A stretch of DNA of 64,000 nt from Candidatus Mycoplasma haematominutum 'Birmingham 1' (GCF_000319365.1 NC_021007.1:186001-250000); one strand, 5' to 3'. Counted from the first letter of the stretch, positions 40,096 through 51,367 are shown. Notes: generated by a model not told the origin, from the sequence alone. Program-made: numbers and translations.

Positions 40096-41049
40096 CTAGT
40101 AGAGGCCTGAGATAAAGTTTCGCAGTTCCCTTGTTTTAGGAGAGGTAAACAATTCTTTAGAAGTTCCACTTTCTAGAATTTTTCCCCCCTTGATAAATGC
40201 AGCATAGTCTGATACGTGCATTATCTGAGAGAGAGAGTGAGAGACTAATATGACTGTCATTTTCTTAGAAATATTCAGTATTAATTGTTCAATCTTAGAG
40301 GTTGAGGCTGGATCTAGAGAGCTAGTAGGTTCGTCCATCAAGAGTATTTCAGGTTCCAGTATGAGTGCCCTAGCAATACACAACCTCTGAGCTTGGCCCT
40401 GTGACAGAGTATCAATAGGATAGCTTTCAAGTCGATCTTTAAGTTCATCTCAAAGTGCACATTCTCTAAGTACATTTTCTAGTTTTTTCTCCAGAATTTT
40501 AGAGTCATACAATCCCCTAGCTCTGAGCGCAAATAATACATTTTCTCTCACTGTTAGGGGAAATAACACAGGAGTCTGTGATATTCAACCTATTTTGCGT
40601 CTCAACAATTCTACAGGAAAATATGTACTTAAAATTTCCGTCCCCTTGAAGAAGATTTGACCATTGCACTTAAATTGGGTAGTATTATTCGTGTCAAATA
40701 TTCCCTTAGTCATTGAGGAAAGCAGCAGGGATTTTCCAGCACCTGAAGGACCTATGATTCCAAGTACAGTATTCTTCTTTACCTCCAGCGAGATATTGTC
40801 TAAAAGTATTTGCTGTCTCCTGGAGAATTTTCTCACATTTACTCAAAGTGAAAAATTTTGAATACGTAGAAACTCTTCCCTGTCTGTCGCCTCAAAGAGT
40901 CTTAACTTACTAGCTTTAGTGAGGCAAACTTTTTTTAGTGCAGCCTTCTTTAATCTTTGAGCTTTAGTTTTTTCATCTTTAGGTCGTTTACGGGAGTCGA
41001 ATAATTCCCTTAGGTCAAATTTAGGTTTTACCAGAGAACTAAGACTCAC
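40096..41049 (-). CDS. pstB: phosphate ABC transporter ATPase PstB with N-terminal extension
   Basis: ATPase of the high-affinity phosphate importer. Walker A GPSGAGKSLLL (~residue 98), signature LSQGQAQRL, Walker B ILLMDEPTSSLDP and the switch His in LVSHS. UGA Trp at FSLWVNV, IGWIS and ALWDE. An extra basic region of ~75 residues precedes the ATPase domain. GTG at 41049 lies 4 bases after the pstCA stop. 317 residues. Confidence 0.9.
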
Positions 41050-41053
41050 CTAG

Positions 41054-43036
41054 TTAAGCATACTTAGAGAATAGAGGTGATCTCATATTTCAATTTTGAC
41101 TGCTCAAAGTTAGATAACTCCTAAAAAATACCTTCTGAAGAGCTTTTTTCACTGTTTGATTCCAGAATTTAGCTCAAAAGTAGATGAATAGGGAATTCAG
41201 GAATATGCAAGTACCTAAAAGTACTATCATAGTTTCATAAATTACAGATCTTGCATTATTTACCTTGTAACTTAGTAGTTCTGACATCATCTTTGTAGTT
41301 AGGGTTTGACCATGTCCCCAGATGGTAATTCTGCTATTTGGAGATGCACCTGTAGTTAGTCAGAGTAGCGCAGTTTCTCCATTCAGCCTATTTACAGAGT
41401 CAGCAGTAAATGCCTTCACTCGTTTTATTCCACTTTCCATCATTAGTGCAAGTAGCGACTCTGGGTGAAGTCCCAAAGTCATAAAAGCACCTGTATATTT
41501 TTTGAGATAACCTTCTATAAAGTTAAAGCATCTTGCAAACAAAAATGGAATATTTAATACTGTAAGGGTACAGATACCTCCAAAAATGGAAGTCTTAGTT
41601 AATCCAAGTTTTAGATAAGACATAAATACTACAGAACCGAAAATGGCCCACAACATAGGAGGTACTGTACTGCACCCAGAGATAAAACCTCCAAAGAAGT
41701 GTTTTACCCTCTTTCACTTGTGTAGATATACACATAGAAAGAAGGCTGCAAAAAAACAGATAGGAAAAGACCATGTAATTGCAAAAAACAAGAGTAGCAA
41801 TGTATTTCAAAGAGGTACTAGAATCCCCTCCGCAGTAAATGTAGTGTTAAAGCCCCTAAAGATATTGAAGACAGTATAGTAACTTCCCTTCATCAAAATA
41901 GCAATAAGTATTAGCATTAAAAGACTTAATGTAAGTACTAGGAAAGCTCTTTCCTTAATCTTTCTATACTCTTCTCTATCAGCTTCACGCTTATTTCACT
42001 TCTCCCCATAGTATCTGTGCTCTGCATATCTCGAGATGTAGCAAGAAATATTAGTGAATCTAATTTTTTTCTCAATAAGTGAAAGTAAACAGTGTTTAAA
42101 CATTCTCTTATATCTTCCTAGATATGTATCTCTATATTTGAAGGTAGAACCTTTTCTAATAAAGAATCAGTTAATTGTGAATGCGAGCACAAATAAGGTA
42201 GCACCGTAGACGAACATAGCTGCACGATTTGAGGTAGAACCTCCATCAGAGAGGTAGAAGGAAGAGATTAAGCTGGAGACAGTGTGAGAATCAGCAGAGA
42301 AAAAAGAGAGGAATGATTCAAAAGGTTTTGCATATTTATCATCAGCTACAAATCATCGAAGTGCAACACTTTCTCCAAAAGCCTTACTGACTGCAAGCGC
42401 TCAAGTTAGAAAAACAATACGTTTTGAAACTTTAGGAAAGATTTTTTCCCTTCACTTATGGGTCAATGAAAGTGAAAGTAGAGAAGAATCAATTTTTCGG
42501 ACTTCTGCAGATTTAAATCAGTGAAAGTATGTTAAACATGCAATAGGAAATAAAGTCGTAAAAAACACTAAAAATGGAAATAAAATTTCAAACTTTGAGG
42601 TAAAACCTAGAATGTAAGGCACATACGGCGCGATTGCCTCAAAGATAATAAAAGAGGTAGCAAAGGAGGGAAGAATAGCTAAGATTTTGAGACATCATCA
42701 GATTATCTGTCTTAACTCATGTTTCAGCCTAAAAAGGTATTTAGCTGACTTGAAAGCACTAAAATGGGTGATACCAAAAGATAAAAATACCAGAATGATA
42801 GTGTAGAGTACCACTGGTCAGACAGCAACATTTGGAGCATGCTGACCAGCTCCTCAAGACAGAAAAAATTTGGTTCAATTCCCATTTTCGGAGGCAGAGC
42901 TATAAGCCTTGAAGAATACATATCCCAGGAAGAAGAGAACTACTCCAAGTACAGCCGAAAAATTTAGAAAACTAAAGGGCCTTAGTAGGCAGACCCTTCC
43001 CAGGAGGGGAAGGGAGAGTCTACTAGCTCTATTAAT
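41054..43036 (-). CDS. pstA: fused phosphate permease PstC-PstA, probable ATT start
   Basis: A single 660-residue chain holds two permease halves, as in other mycoplasmas. The second half has the ABC-permease EAA-like region LGLHPESLLALMM and TTGASPNSRI; GFISGCSTVPPMLWAIF is a TM segment. There are many UGA Trp codons. No ATG, GTG or TTG lies before TM1 (FSAVLGVVLFFLGYVF); ATT at 43036, three codons after a stop, is the best start. pstB follows by 4 bases. No PstS-type phosphate-binding protein is encoded next to it. Confidence 0.83.
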
Positions 43037-43077
43037 TAGGCTTTAAGAGGGTAGAGGGAGAAAATAGTTAAAAGTAC

Positions 43078-44385
43078 TTAGATTATTAGGTAAATGTGGT
43101 ACCCTGACATCAACAGGAAAAGTAGTCCGCTGAAAGCGACCGCAAACATAGGTCAAGAGGTAAGGCTGAAAGCAAAACTGTATTGCAAGCTTCAAATGAG
43201 TATGAATGTGTATGTCAACATCAGGAGAAGTAGATTCACTATTCACTTACTTAGGGGAGAGGTAAACATTCAGAATAATGCTCAATTAACTCTCTTGAAG
43301 CCTAGCTTAGGCTTAAAGAAAGAGGTAGTGATCGCATTATTTGTAATCTCAGAAAAAAAGGTTGAGAGTTGTAGATCTGTTCAGAGTTTGTGAATTGTCT
43401 GCACCCCCCTTCCCCATCACTTTCTAGAGATATGACCTAGCGGAGAGATTACCCTTTCTCCATAGGTTCTCCGTTTAGCTCATCATCTGTAAAAGTAATC
43501 TTTGTTTTTTCTATATTTAGCTGAGCACCAATATATATAGAGAGGTAGAAACCCTCCAGTGAAGAATGTCATTGAAATCATAAACAAGGTTTTTAGTACA
43601 TTACTTTTAAACACTCTAGTAGAGTAGTAAGTTTGATTTGTCTGATCTTCACAGTCTCTAGAGTAGAAGTGAGCTAAGTGAGTGATAGAATCGTAGTTTC
43701 TCTCTTTTTCTACCAGTTCCTTCAGGTAGTTAGAGAATTTAGCGCGTTCTATTACATGTTTAGAGAGTTCGCTATCTAGAAATCTGTAGTTAGGATCTCT
43801 AGTTCTACGATATATTAGATAGAAGATAATGAGTCCTCCAGAGAGTAGGAAGGCAATCAAGTATGCATATATGTGGAGCAGTCTGAGGTAGGGATCCTTT
43901 CTCTTCCGAAGAAGTTCCTCATAACTGTTTTGGGGCATAACAGTAAGTGAGCTTGCAACTAATTTTTCTACTCAAGGAGTTAACTCTCTGGGTTGAGATA
44001 ATTCTTTCTCGTTTTCAGTTGTGGAGAGATTCCGAAAGTATTCCTGCGCTTTCTCAATTTCCCTTCTTTTTTGTTCTAATTTTTTAAGCTCACCAAGTAC
44101 AGTAGCGCTACGTTTTTTAGTTCTGTTGTATAGAAAATAGAGTAGATTTCCTCCCCCTGTAAGGGGAAATAATATAAGTTGTTTCAGTATTTTTGAAAAA
44201 TTTCAAACTAAGAATTCTGAGGTAACACCTGTAAGCCCTAATTCACCTATTAGTTCATTACAGACGGTTTGGTACCCTGCAGCCTTGACAAGAAAATCCT
44301 GTTTAAGTTTTAGTTCTTTTTTCTTTAATTGCGAGAGTGCTACATCCCTCCCTTCAGTGGGATGGAGTACTGCTCGAGCTCCCAT
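43078..44385 (-). CDS. polytopic membrane protein of unknown function upstream of pstCA
   Basis: 435 residues from the ATG at 44385 when UGA is read as Trp through 44203, 43987, 43483, 43480, 43417 and others. A charged helical segment (~100-130) lies between an N-terminal hydrophobic stretch and two further pairs of membrane helices. The C-terminus has two strong helices (LLLLMLTYTFILIWSL and MFAVAFSGLLFLLM). No family recognised. It sits directly upstream of pstCA-pstB where pstS would be expected, so it could be an accessory subunit; that is inference. Confidence 0.7.
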
Positions 44386-44441
44386 TTATACCCAATAAAC
44401 TTTAATGTTTTGGAGTTGATTTAGAAAAGGAGAGCCAAGGC

Positions 44442-46103
44442 TTAACTATTGTTTTTTAGAATGTTCATACTTGCGCTAATCACTCCTACCCCTATAGAGA
44501 AGAATATAAGCGTACCGATAGCGTCTAAAAGTGTAGTTAAGACAGGAGTTGTAAGGGAAGCAGGATCCTTCTTCTTTCTATGAGCTAAATAGGGAATCAT
44601 TACTCCAACTATTTTAGAGAGCATAATTACAAGGAAGAGAGCAAGAGAAGAAATAGCTGCACCTAACACTCCTAAGAGTTCAGTCTTATAGTTATTATTT
44701 GTCTGGTTATTTAGGGTTAATACAGTTGTAAAAGGTAATAGTGGTAGGGAAGAGCTAGCTTGAATTATCTGGTAGTTCTTCGAAATAGTAGATGGAGTTG
44801 AACTAGCCTGAACAGCTGCTTGAGAAGCACCTGCCTGACTAATTTTTGAAGTCGGTATTGGAGAAACTAAGAGGAAGTAGAGTAGTAGTCTAGCAAAATT
44901 TAGGGCAGAAATAATTCCACCAATTAGGGCAGAAATTTTCAGTTCTTTTTTAAGTACATATCAGAAGTCTTTAGCACTTAATTCATTACTAGCAAAGGAC
45001 TGAATAATTGAGGCTGCAGTTTGACTTCCAGAATTACCACACATGTCTGTAATCAGGGGCACTAGGGGCACTAATATTGCAGAAGATAAACCAGAAGTCA
45101 GTTCATATCCTAAAGCCTCAAATTTGTCGATTATCAGGGTAGTAAGAGTAGTAGCGAAGAGTAAGATGATTAGTCAGAAAAGTCGAGATTTAACTACTTC
45201 CCATACAGTTGCCTGCATATACGAATGTTCGAGGTTGACAATACCATAGAATCTATAGACATCATCTATACTTTCCTCAAATACCTCAGGGAGGATATCT
45301 TTACTAGTGACTACGCCTAATAGTTGATTTCGCTCATTCAATACCGCTGCAGATGAAAAAGGATATTTTTGAAATAGATCAATAGCCTCCCCTATTTGAT
45401 CAGTCGCGAACACAAATATAAAGTCTTTTTCAACCATTTCCTTAACTTTTAAAGCATTGTTATTACAGAAGAAAAGAGTCTGTAAACTTACCAAACCTAC
45501 TACCTCTTGCTTAAGATTTACCACAAATATTTCATCTCCTATTTCAAGTTTTTCCTTCTTTTTCTTTAGATAACTTAAAGCTTGCTGAATGTTAAAGTTT
45601 TCTGGCACTGTAATTGTGGAGGTATTCATAATGCTTCCTACCTGTGAGTGGGAGAATGAACCTATGATACGTAATTCTTTTCGTAGCTGAGGAGTTGAAA
45701 GGTAGATTATTTTTTTGGACAAGTTACTGTCAACTATGGAAATGAGTTCAGCTACCTGGTCGGCCTGCAATTGTTCTAAGATTTTTGCAAGTAATGCAGG
45801 TCTAATGGTTCTAAGTATTCCCAATTTATGTTCAGCAGAAAATGAGAGAAAAAAGTCTCCCATTCTCTCAGGGCTCAATGCCAAGAGCATAATATTTGTT
45901 AACTCATAGTTAGAGAGTTTTTCTAGTGCCTTAACAAGTGTAGTAGCCTGTACTGAATTTGAAATTTCCCTAAAAGTTGCATAATTCTTCAACTCATAAG
46001 CTTTAGTTAATCTAGTTAAAAGTCTAGCGAGGGATCTGTCTTCCCTATTTGAATACTGTTTTTGAGTGGAGAAAATCAACTGAGCTGCGCGCCCTCCAAG
46101 CAC
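44442..46103 (-). CDS. mgtE: magnesium transporter MgtE
   Basis: Mg2+ channel with cytosolic gating. N-terminal helical domain (~1-130), a CBS pair (VGSIMNTSTITVPENFN, VGLVSLQTLFF, FSSAAVLNERNQLLGVVTSK) and C-terminal TM domain with PLITDMCGNSGSQTAASIIQ, the pore motif. A Ser/Thr/Gln-rich loop of ~60 residues between TM helices is unusual. GTG at 46103; UGA Trp at 45172 and 44962. 553 residues, longer than the usual ~450. Confidence 0.93.
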
Positions 46104-46155
46104 CTATCCACGCCTCGTTCAGAAAAGATTTTAAAGCTAAAAAAGCACTAAAAAG

Positions 46156-46764
46156 CTAATTTATATGGAAGTTCAAGAGTGAATTTAACTTCTTTATTAG
46201 GAGAGTTATATTATCTTTGTTTAACTCAAAAATTTGACCCTTTTGCGAGAACATAATTTTGCCACTAGTTTCTGAAACTAAGAAAGCTATTGCATCAGTC
46301 TTAGAGGTAATTCCCATTGCAGCTCTATGACGAGAACCTAACTTATTGGGAATATTTTTATTGGAGGTAATAGGGAAGTAAGAAGAAATAGATTTTATCT
46401 CTAATCCTCTCATAATTACCCCTCCGTCATGCATTGCTGATTTTTTATTTAGAAAGACATTGTACAGAAAATCTGCAAAAAACTTGGAGTGCACTTCATA
46501 TCCTAAATTTATGTACTTTTGGAGATTATGATACTTCTCTATAACTATTAATGCTCCTATCTTTTCCCTTGAAAATTTAAGTAAAACTTTAGCGAAAGAA
46601 TATAGGAAAGCTTCAAATTCTGAGGCGGAAATTTTAGTTCTCCTAAATAGTTTTCAGATATATTTTTTGAATAAAAATCTATCACTGACAACATGGTACG
46701 CAACTCACAGGGAGGTAACACAACTAAAGAAAAGCGTGCAGGCAATTAACGGAGTGTCAGCCAC
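46156..46764 (-). CDS. cdaA: diadenylate cyclase (c-di-AMP synthase)
   Basis: Makes the second messenger c-di-AMP from two ATP. The DAC domain is clear: HDGGVIMRGLEI (DGA-type motif) and GSRHRAAMGITSKTDA (RHR motif), preceded by a single membrane helix (LIACTLFFSCVTSLWVAY) from the GTG at 46764. 202 residues, similar to the mycoplasma CdaM layout with one TM helix. UGA Trp in SLWVAY and IWKLF. pgsA ends 15 bases upstream, so the two are probably cotranscribed. Confidence 0.88.
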
Positions 46765-46778
46765 ACTCTACGTAGTAA

Positions 46779-47315
46779 CTAGTAATACTCTCAGTATTTG
46801 GAGAGATAGCTAGAGAGGGAGAGAAAACTTAAAAGCAGGGAGGGCAGAAATAAAAGGCTCGCAAATGTACTAGAAGTTCATCAAATTGAACTAAAAAGAG
46901 CGATTGTTAGTCCACCAAATTGCAGCGCAGTTTTATACTTAGCACTTTTAATTGCAGCCAAAAAAACCCCAATTTTCTTGAGTTGATATCTAATTCACTC
47001 AGTAATTACTTCTCTCAGTACGGAAAACAGAGGCACTATTCAGTGCAGCACTGAAGAGAAGGAGAAAAGCACTAGAAATGAAGAAACGATTAATTTATCA
47101 GCTAGAGGATCGTATATTTTCCCAAAATTAGAACAGCAGTTTCAGCGACGAGCCAACTCTCCATCTAGGTAATCGGTGACTATTGAAATAATCAGAAGAA
47201 CCAGACTGAATGAAATAAATATTCTCTTGCAATCACCTAAAACAATAGAGAGGAGATAGAGTAAGGCAGCAAACGCACCGAAGAAAAATCTTGAAGAGGT
47301 AAGTAGATTCGGAAT
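46779..47315 (-). CDS. pgsA: CDP-diacylglycerol-glycerol-3-phosphate phosphatidyltransferase, probable ATT start
   Basis: Makes phosphatidylglycerol phosphate. The CDP-alcohol transferase motif is complete: DGELARR then FGKIYDPLAD (D-G-x2-A-R-x8-G-x3-D-x3-D), about residues 51-73. The N-terminus reads IPNLLTSSRFFFG, matching the family MNxPNxLTxxR start exactly when ATT (47315) is the initiator. No ATG, GTG or TTG is in frame upstream before the previous gene. Several UGA Trp codons. 178 residues, the family length. Confidence 0.87.
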
Positions 47316-47359
47316 TAACTTCCGATCTACTTTTAAACCTAATCTACCTAGTCTCTCTT

Positions 47360-47713
47360 CTAGCTCTTTTTTTTCTCTGGAAGGGTTAGTTTTTTCTTTT
47401 CCTCCCTCTCTTCCGGCTCCTTAGTCTCATGGAATTTTCTGTGAAATGTATTAAAGAGATCTAGAATATCTACTCCCTCATCCTTTAGGGTCTCCAGTAC
47501 TGTTTGCATTCTCTCCTCTATTTTTTTGATATTTTCATCTCCAATAGTGCAGTGCTCTAGCAGAAACATTATTAAATCTTCAACTGTATTAGCCTCTTGA
47601 AGGGGCATAATATTGTTAGCCTTTAAGAGCTCTAATTGTCTCTGTAAACGTTCATATAGGTCTTTACTTACCTGAAGTTTTATAGTGATCTTTTCATTCT
47701 GGTTGTCTTCCAT
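47360..47713 (-). CDS. hypothetical charged helical protein
   Basis: 117 residues with an acidic and Lys-rich C-terminus (PEEREEKKKLTLPEKKKS). The N-terminal ITIKLQVSKDLYERLQRQLE resembles a ribbon-helix-helix start, but I would not assign it. No Trp, no membrane segment. ATG at 47713. Located between the HIT gene and pgsA on the minus strand. Confidence 0.6.
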   Translation of the reverse strand: MEDNQNEKITIKLQVSKDLYERLQRQLELLKANNIMPLQEANTVEDLIMFLLEHCTIGDENIKKIEERMQTVLETLKDEGVDILDLFNTFHRKFHETKEPEEREEKKKLTLPEKKKS

Positions 47714-47760
47714 AATTAGCTAAGCTCCCCTACCTATAAATAAGGTTATAGATTTTAAGC

Positions 47761-48090
47761 CTAATATCTGGGAATTATATGTAGGTGAAAGTGAAATACT
47801 ACCTGATTAGCCTTGGCTCCCTGATTGGAGACAAAATTGAATCCCCGAATTGAAGCATCTTGCGCTTTTAAGGTTTTAGAATACTCTTTAGCCAGTGCGA
47901 TGGCTTCCGCCAGCGCCTCATCAGGAGAGGAGCTGAGATCTTGAAAATGAGCTTTAGTAATAACTAGTGCATGACCTTTTGAGATAGGCTTTATATCTGG
48001 AATAACAAAGGTATGTTTGCCCTCTAGTATTAAATTAGACTGGGATTGCAGGGAAGCAGAGATAGCGCAAAACACGCAATTGTGTTCCAA
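47761..48090 (-). CDS. HIT-family nucleotide hydrolase
   Basis: Histidine-triad protein (Hint/PKCI type) that hydrolyses AMP-linked substrates. CVFCAISASLQ with the Cys pair, KGHALVITKAHFQD and the triad HFHLHI are present. 109 residues, standard length. TTG at 48090. Confidence 0.93.
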   Translation of the reverse strand: MEHNCVFCAISASLQSQSNLILEGKHTFVIPDIKPISKGHALVITKAHFQDLSSSPDEALAEAIALAKEYSKTLKAQDASIRGFNFVSNQGAKANQVVFHFHLHIIPRY

Positions 48091-48097
48091 AATCTAA

Positions 48098-48265
48098 CTA
48101 CTTTTTTGTTCCGGCTGAACTGCCCCCCCCTCCATTTTGTGTTTGCCTCGACTGCTCTTGTTGTATAGCTTCATTTAATTTAGGTATTCACCAGACTGCG
48201 CTTAAAGCGAGCATAGACGCCCCTCCAACTGCACCAGGAAGTATTATAGTTCAGAAAAATCGAAT
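48098..48265 (-). CDS. small anchored protein with poly-G tract, probable ATT start
   Basis: 55 residues if started at ATT 48265, the only start-like codon before the anchor. N-terminal hydrophobic anchor (TIILPGAVGGASMLALSAVW, Trp from UGA), a Gln-rich middle and a Gly-rich stretch encoded by eight G, then SSAGTKK. No ATG, GTG or TTG precedes the anchor. Its layout matches the small gene inserted after rplW and the one at 63746. It sits 7 bases upstream of the HIT gene on the same strand. Function unknown; probably surface-exposed or secreted. Confidence 0.45.
48123..48130 (-). repeat. C8 tract (G8 in the coding strand)
   Basis: Eight C on the plus strand encode the Gly run of the small anchored protein. 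A -1 change swaps its last residues; +1 would extend it into the HIT gene. Confidence 0.8.
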
Positions 48266-48384
48266 TAAAAATTAGGGAGATTTATTAAAATAGATAGATT
48301 TCTGATAATTTTGAAACTTAAAATTTAAATCAAAAGAACTTTAAAAAACATTGTCTAAACATTAAATTATCTAACTTTTAGACT
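48266..48384. promoter_or_regulatory. divergent spacer before rpsL
   Basis: 119 A+T-rich bases between the minus-strand small gene and rpsL. It must hold promoters for both directions. No clear Shine-Dalgarno precedes rpsL. Confidence 0.4.
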
Positions 48385-48801
48385 ATTCCTACCTTAGAAC
48401 AATTAGCAAAATATGGAAGAGCGAGAAAGAAAAAGAAGTCTAAGTCTCAGGCACTTCAGGAAAGTTGAAATTCTCTTAGACGAAAGGCCCTGAAGCGGGC
48501 AAATCCAATGAAGAGAGCTGTTTGCATTAAAGTTTCTACAATGACTCCAAAAAAGCCTAACTCCGCACTCAGAAAATTTGCAAAAGTTAGGGTATCAAAC
48601 AATCATGAAGTTTTAGCCTATATTCCGGGAGAGGGGCATAACCTTCAAGAGCACCACGTCGTGATGATTCGAGGAGGAAGGGTTAAAGACCTTCCAGGAG
48701 TTAAGTACCATATCATCAGGGGAAAATTAGATGCAGCGCCTGTAGACAAACGCAAGAAAGAAAGATCTAAATATGGAGTTAAGAGAGAAAAAAAGACTTA
48801 A
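48385..48801 (+). CDS. rpsL: 30S ribosomal protein S12, ATT start
   Basis: Decoding-centre protein. [40 protein letters not shown] and [10 protein letters not shown] are the invariant S12 core. The conserved N-terminus M-P-T-x-x-Q-L reads here ATT-CCT-ACC-TTA-GAA-CAA-TTA, so the initiator Met is encoded by ATT. The first ATG is at 48508, inside the core. UGA Trp at 48466. 138 residues. This is the strongest single case for AUU initiation in the window. Confidence 0.95.
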
Positions 48802-48808
48802 CTAGACA

Positions 48809-49282
48809 ATAAGAAAAAAGAGAAAACTTCAGAAAAGAGTACCTCTCCCCGACACACTCTATAGGTCTGTTTTAGTAGCTAAAGCGATAAATGTAATTAT
48901 GTGAGATGGGAAGAAACAACTAGCTAGGAGAATAATTTATGAGGCTTTTGAAAAAGTTAGGGAAAAAACCCAAAAAGATCCCCTAGAAGTTTTTAAACTA
49001 GCACTTAAAAATATAGCCCCCCATATAGAGCTTAAGACCAAGAAAATTAGAGGGGCTAACTATCAGGTACCGGTAGAGTCCACACCTGAACGGAGGGAAG
49101 CCTTAGCACTTAGATGGTTAATAAGATATAGCAGAAAACGTACAGAATTAACTATAGCAGAGGCTTTAGCCGCAGAAATCATAGATGCATCAAATAATAC
49201 TGGATTATCTATTAAACGCAAGATAGAGGTAATTAAAACAGCTGAAAGTAACAAAGCATTTGCATACTATAGACTTTCCTAG
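48809..49282 (+). CDS. rpsG: 30S ribosomal protein S7, ATA start
   Basis: Head assembly protein. LPDTLYRSVLVAKAINVIMW (UGA Trp) and DGKKQLARRIIYEAFE, then RGANYQVPVES, RREALALRWLIRYSRKR and SNKAFAYYRL. The N-terminus fits MRKKRKLQKRVPLPD with ATA at 48809 as initiator: an in-frame TAG lies two codons upstream and there is no ATG, GTG or TTG before the core. 157 residues. Confidence 0.92.
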
Positions 49283-49288
49283 CTAGTT

Positions 49289-51367
49289 ATGCCTGCTAGC
49301 GACCGTCTCCTAAGGTTAAGGAATTTTGGAATTATGGCACATATAGATGCAGGAAAAACTACGACCAGCGAGAGAATCTTATTTTATACTGGGAAGATTC
49401 ACAAAATGGGAGAGGTGCATGAAGGGAGTGCCACTATGGACTGAATGGAGCAGGAAAGGGAAAAGGGGATTACCATTACCTCTGCAGCAACTACTACCCA
49501 GTGAAAAGATTATACCTTAAATTTAATTGATACACCCGGGCATGTAGATTTTACAGTTGAGGTTGAACGCTCACTTAGAGTCTTAGATGGTGCTGTTGTA
49601 GTGCTTGACGGCGCGATGGGAGTAGAGCCCCAAACTGAGACTGTGTGACGTCAAGCCAACAAGTATAACGTACCGAGAATCATATTTTGTAACAAAATGG
49701 ATAAAGTAGGAGCTAGTTTCTCCTCCTCAATTAAATCTCTAAGGGAAAGATTGCATATCAAGTGTGCACCTATTCAGCTAAATATAGGAAATGAGTCAGA
49801 ATTTAGGGGAATAATTGACTTAGTAGAGCGAAAAGCATATAGGTTTAAGGAGGGAGAGCAAGAAGAGGCGGAGGAAGTTAGTATTCCTGAAGATTTACAG
49901 TCAGAAGTTGTGGAATTGAGGGATTCTCTCTTTAATGAAGTATTTATGTTTGATGATAGTGTATTGAATAGATACCTCGGAGGGGAAGAGATCTCTATCA
50001 GTGAAATTAAATCATGTATTAGAAAAGCTACCCTAACAGGAGAGTTCTTTCCAGTGTTGTGCGGCTCTTCCTTTAAGCACAAGGGAGTTAAGTTCTTACT
50101 GGATGCTATAGTAGAGTATCTTCCCTCTCCACTAGATATTCCTACTACAAAAGCATTTAAACGAAGTGGAGAGGAGTTCTATATAGAGAATAGGGAAGAT
50201 GCGCCGCTAGTGGCTGTAGCCTTTAAGATTGCAACAGATCCCTTTGTGGGAAGACTTACATTTGCTCGGATATATTCTGGAAAATTAGAAAAAGGTTCTA
50301 TGATATATAACTCTACAAGGGAGATTAGGGAAAGAGTAGGTAAGTTAGTGAAAATGCACTCAAATCATAAGACAGAAATTGAAGTAGCAGAAACAGGAGA
50401 AATTTGTGCACTCGTAGGTCCTAAGCAAACTAAAACAGGAGATACTATCACTGACTCTCCCCAGAGTAATTTTCTACTAGAATCTATGGTTTTCACAGAA
50501 CCTGTTATCTCTCTAGCCATTGAACCTAAGACTAAATCAGACCAGGAGAAACTTTCCATAGTATTGAAAAAACTCGCAGATGAAGATCCTACCTTCAAGA
50601 TTTCTACGAATAATGAGACTGGTCAAACCTTGATTTCTGGAATGGGAGAGCTTCACCTGGAGATTTTGATTGACAGAATGAAGCGAGATTTTGGACTTCA
50701 AGTGAATGTCGGTGCGCCTCAAGTAGCATATAGGGAAACCTTTACAGCTACTAGGGAAATAGAGGGACAATATATTAAGCAGACTGGAGGACGGGGAAAT
50801 TATGGTCACGTCTGAATAAAGTATGAACCTAATCCAGAGAAGGGATTTGAGTTTGTAGACAAAATTGTAGGGGGAAAAATACCCAAAGAGTATATTAAGT
50901 CAATCAGAGAAGGATTAGTAGAGTCTATGAAATCGGGACAACTGGCAGGTTATCCTGTAATTGATATAAAAGCTACACTGTATGATGGCTCTTTCCATGA
51001 AGTTGACTCTAATGAAATGGCATTCAAGATTGCAGCTTCCCTTTCACTTAAAGAAGCGAGCAAGAAGTGTGCTTCTATACTTCTAGAACCTATTATGGAG
51101 ATTGAGGTAAATGCTCCCCCACAGTATTTCGGTGCTGTAATGGGAGATATAACCTCAAAACGTGGACTTATTACTGGGACAGAATTAGCTGCAGCCTTTA
51201 GCTCTATTAAGTGTAAGATTCCACTGAAAGAGATGTTTGGGTACGCAACTACACTTAGATCCCTAACCCAGGGAAGAGGAGTCTACTCTATGTCATTTTC
51301 TCACTACCAACCACTTCCTAAAAATTTACTCAAGGATATTCCAGGTTTCTTGGGAGAGGGAAAGTAG
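49289..51367 (+). CDS. fusA: elongation factor G
   Basis: Translocase GTPase. P-loop [59 protein letters not shown], and the C-terminal EF-G domains ([18 protein letters not shown]). UGA Trp at 49442, 49502, 49646 and 50813. 692 residues, full length. ATG at 49289, 6 bases after rpsG. Confidence 0.97.

Noticed and set aside
43043-43246. A minus-strand frame that seemed to be a separate small protein before pstCA
   Set aside because: It is in a different frame from the membrane-protein gene that covers the same bases and has no motif; codon choice and helices support the longer gene.
43094-43393. A plus-strand open frame of ~100 codons with beta-like sequence
   Set aside because: The minus strand carries a continuous 435-codon frame with clear membrane helices and Trp at the UGA positions through this region; the plus frame is its shadow.
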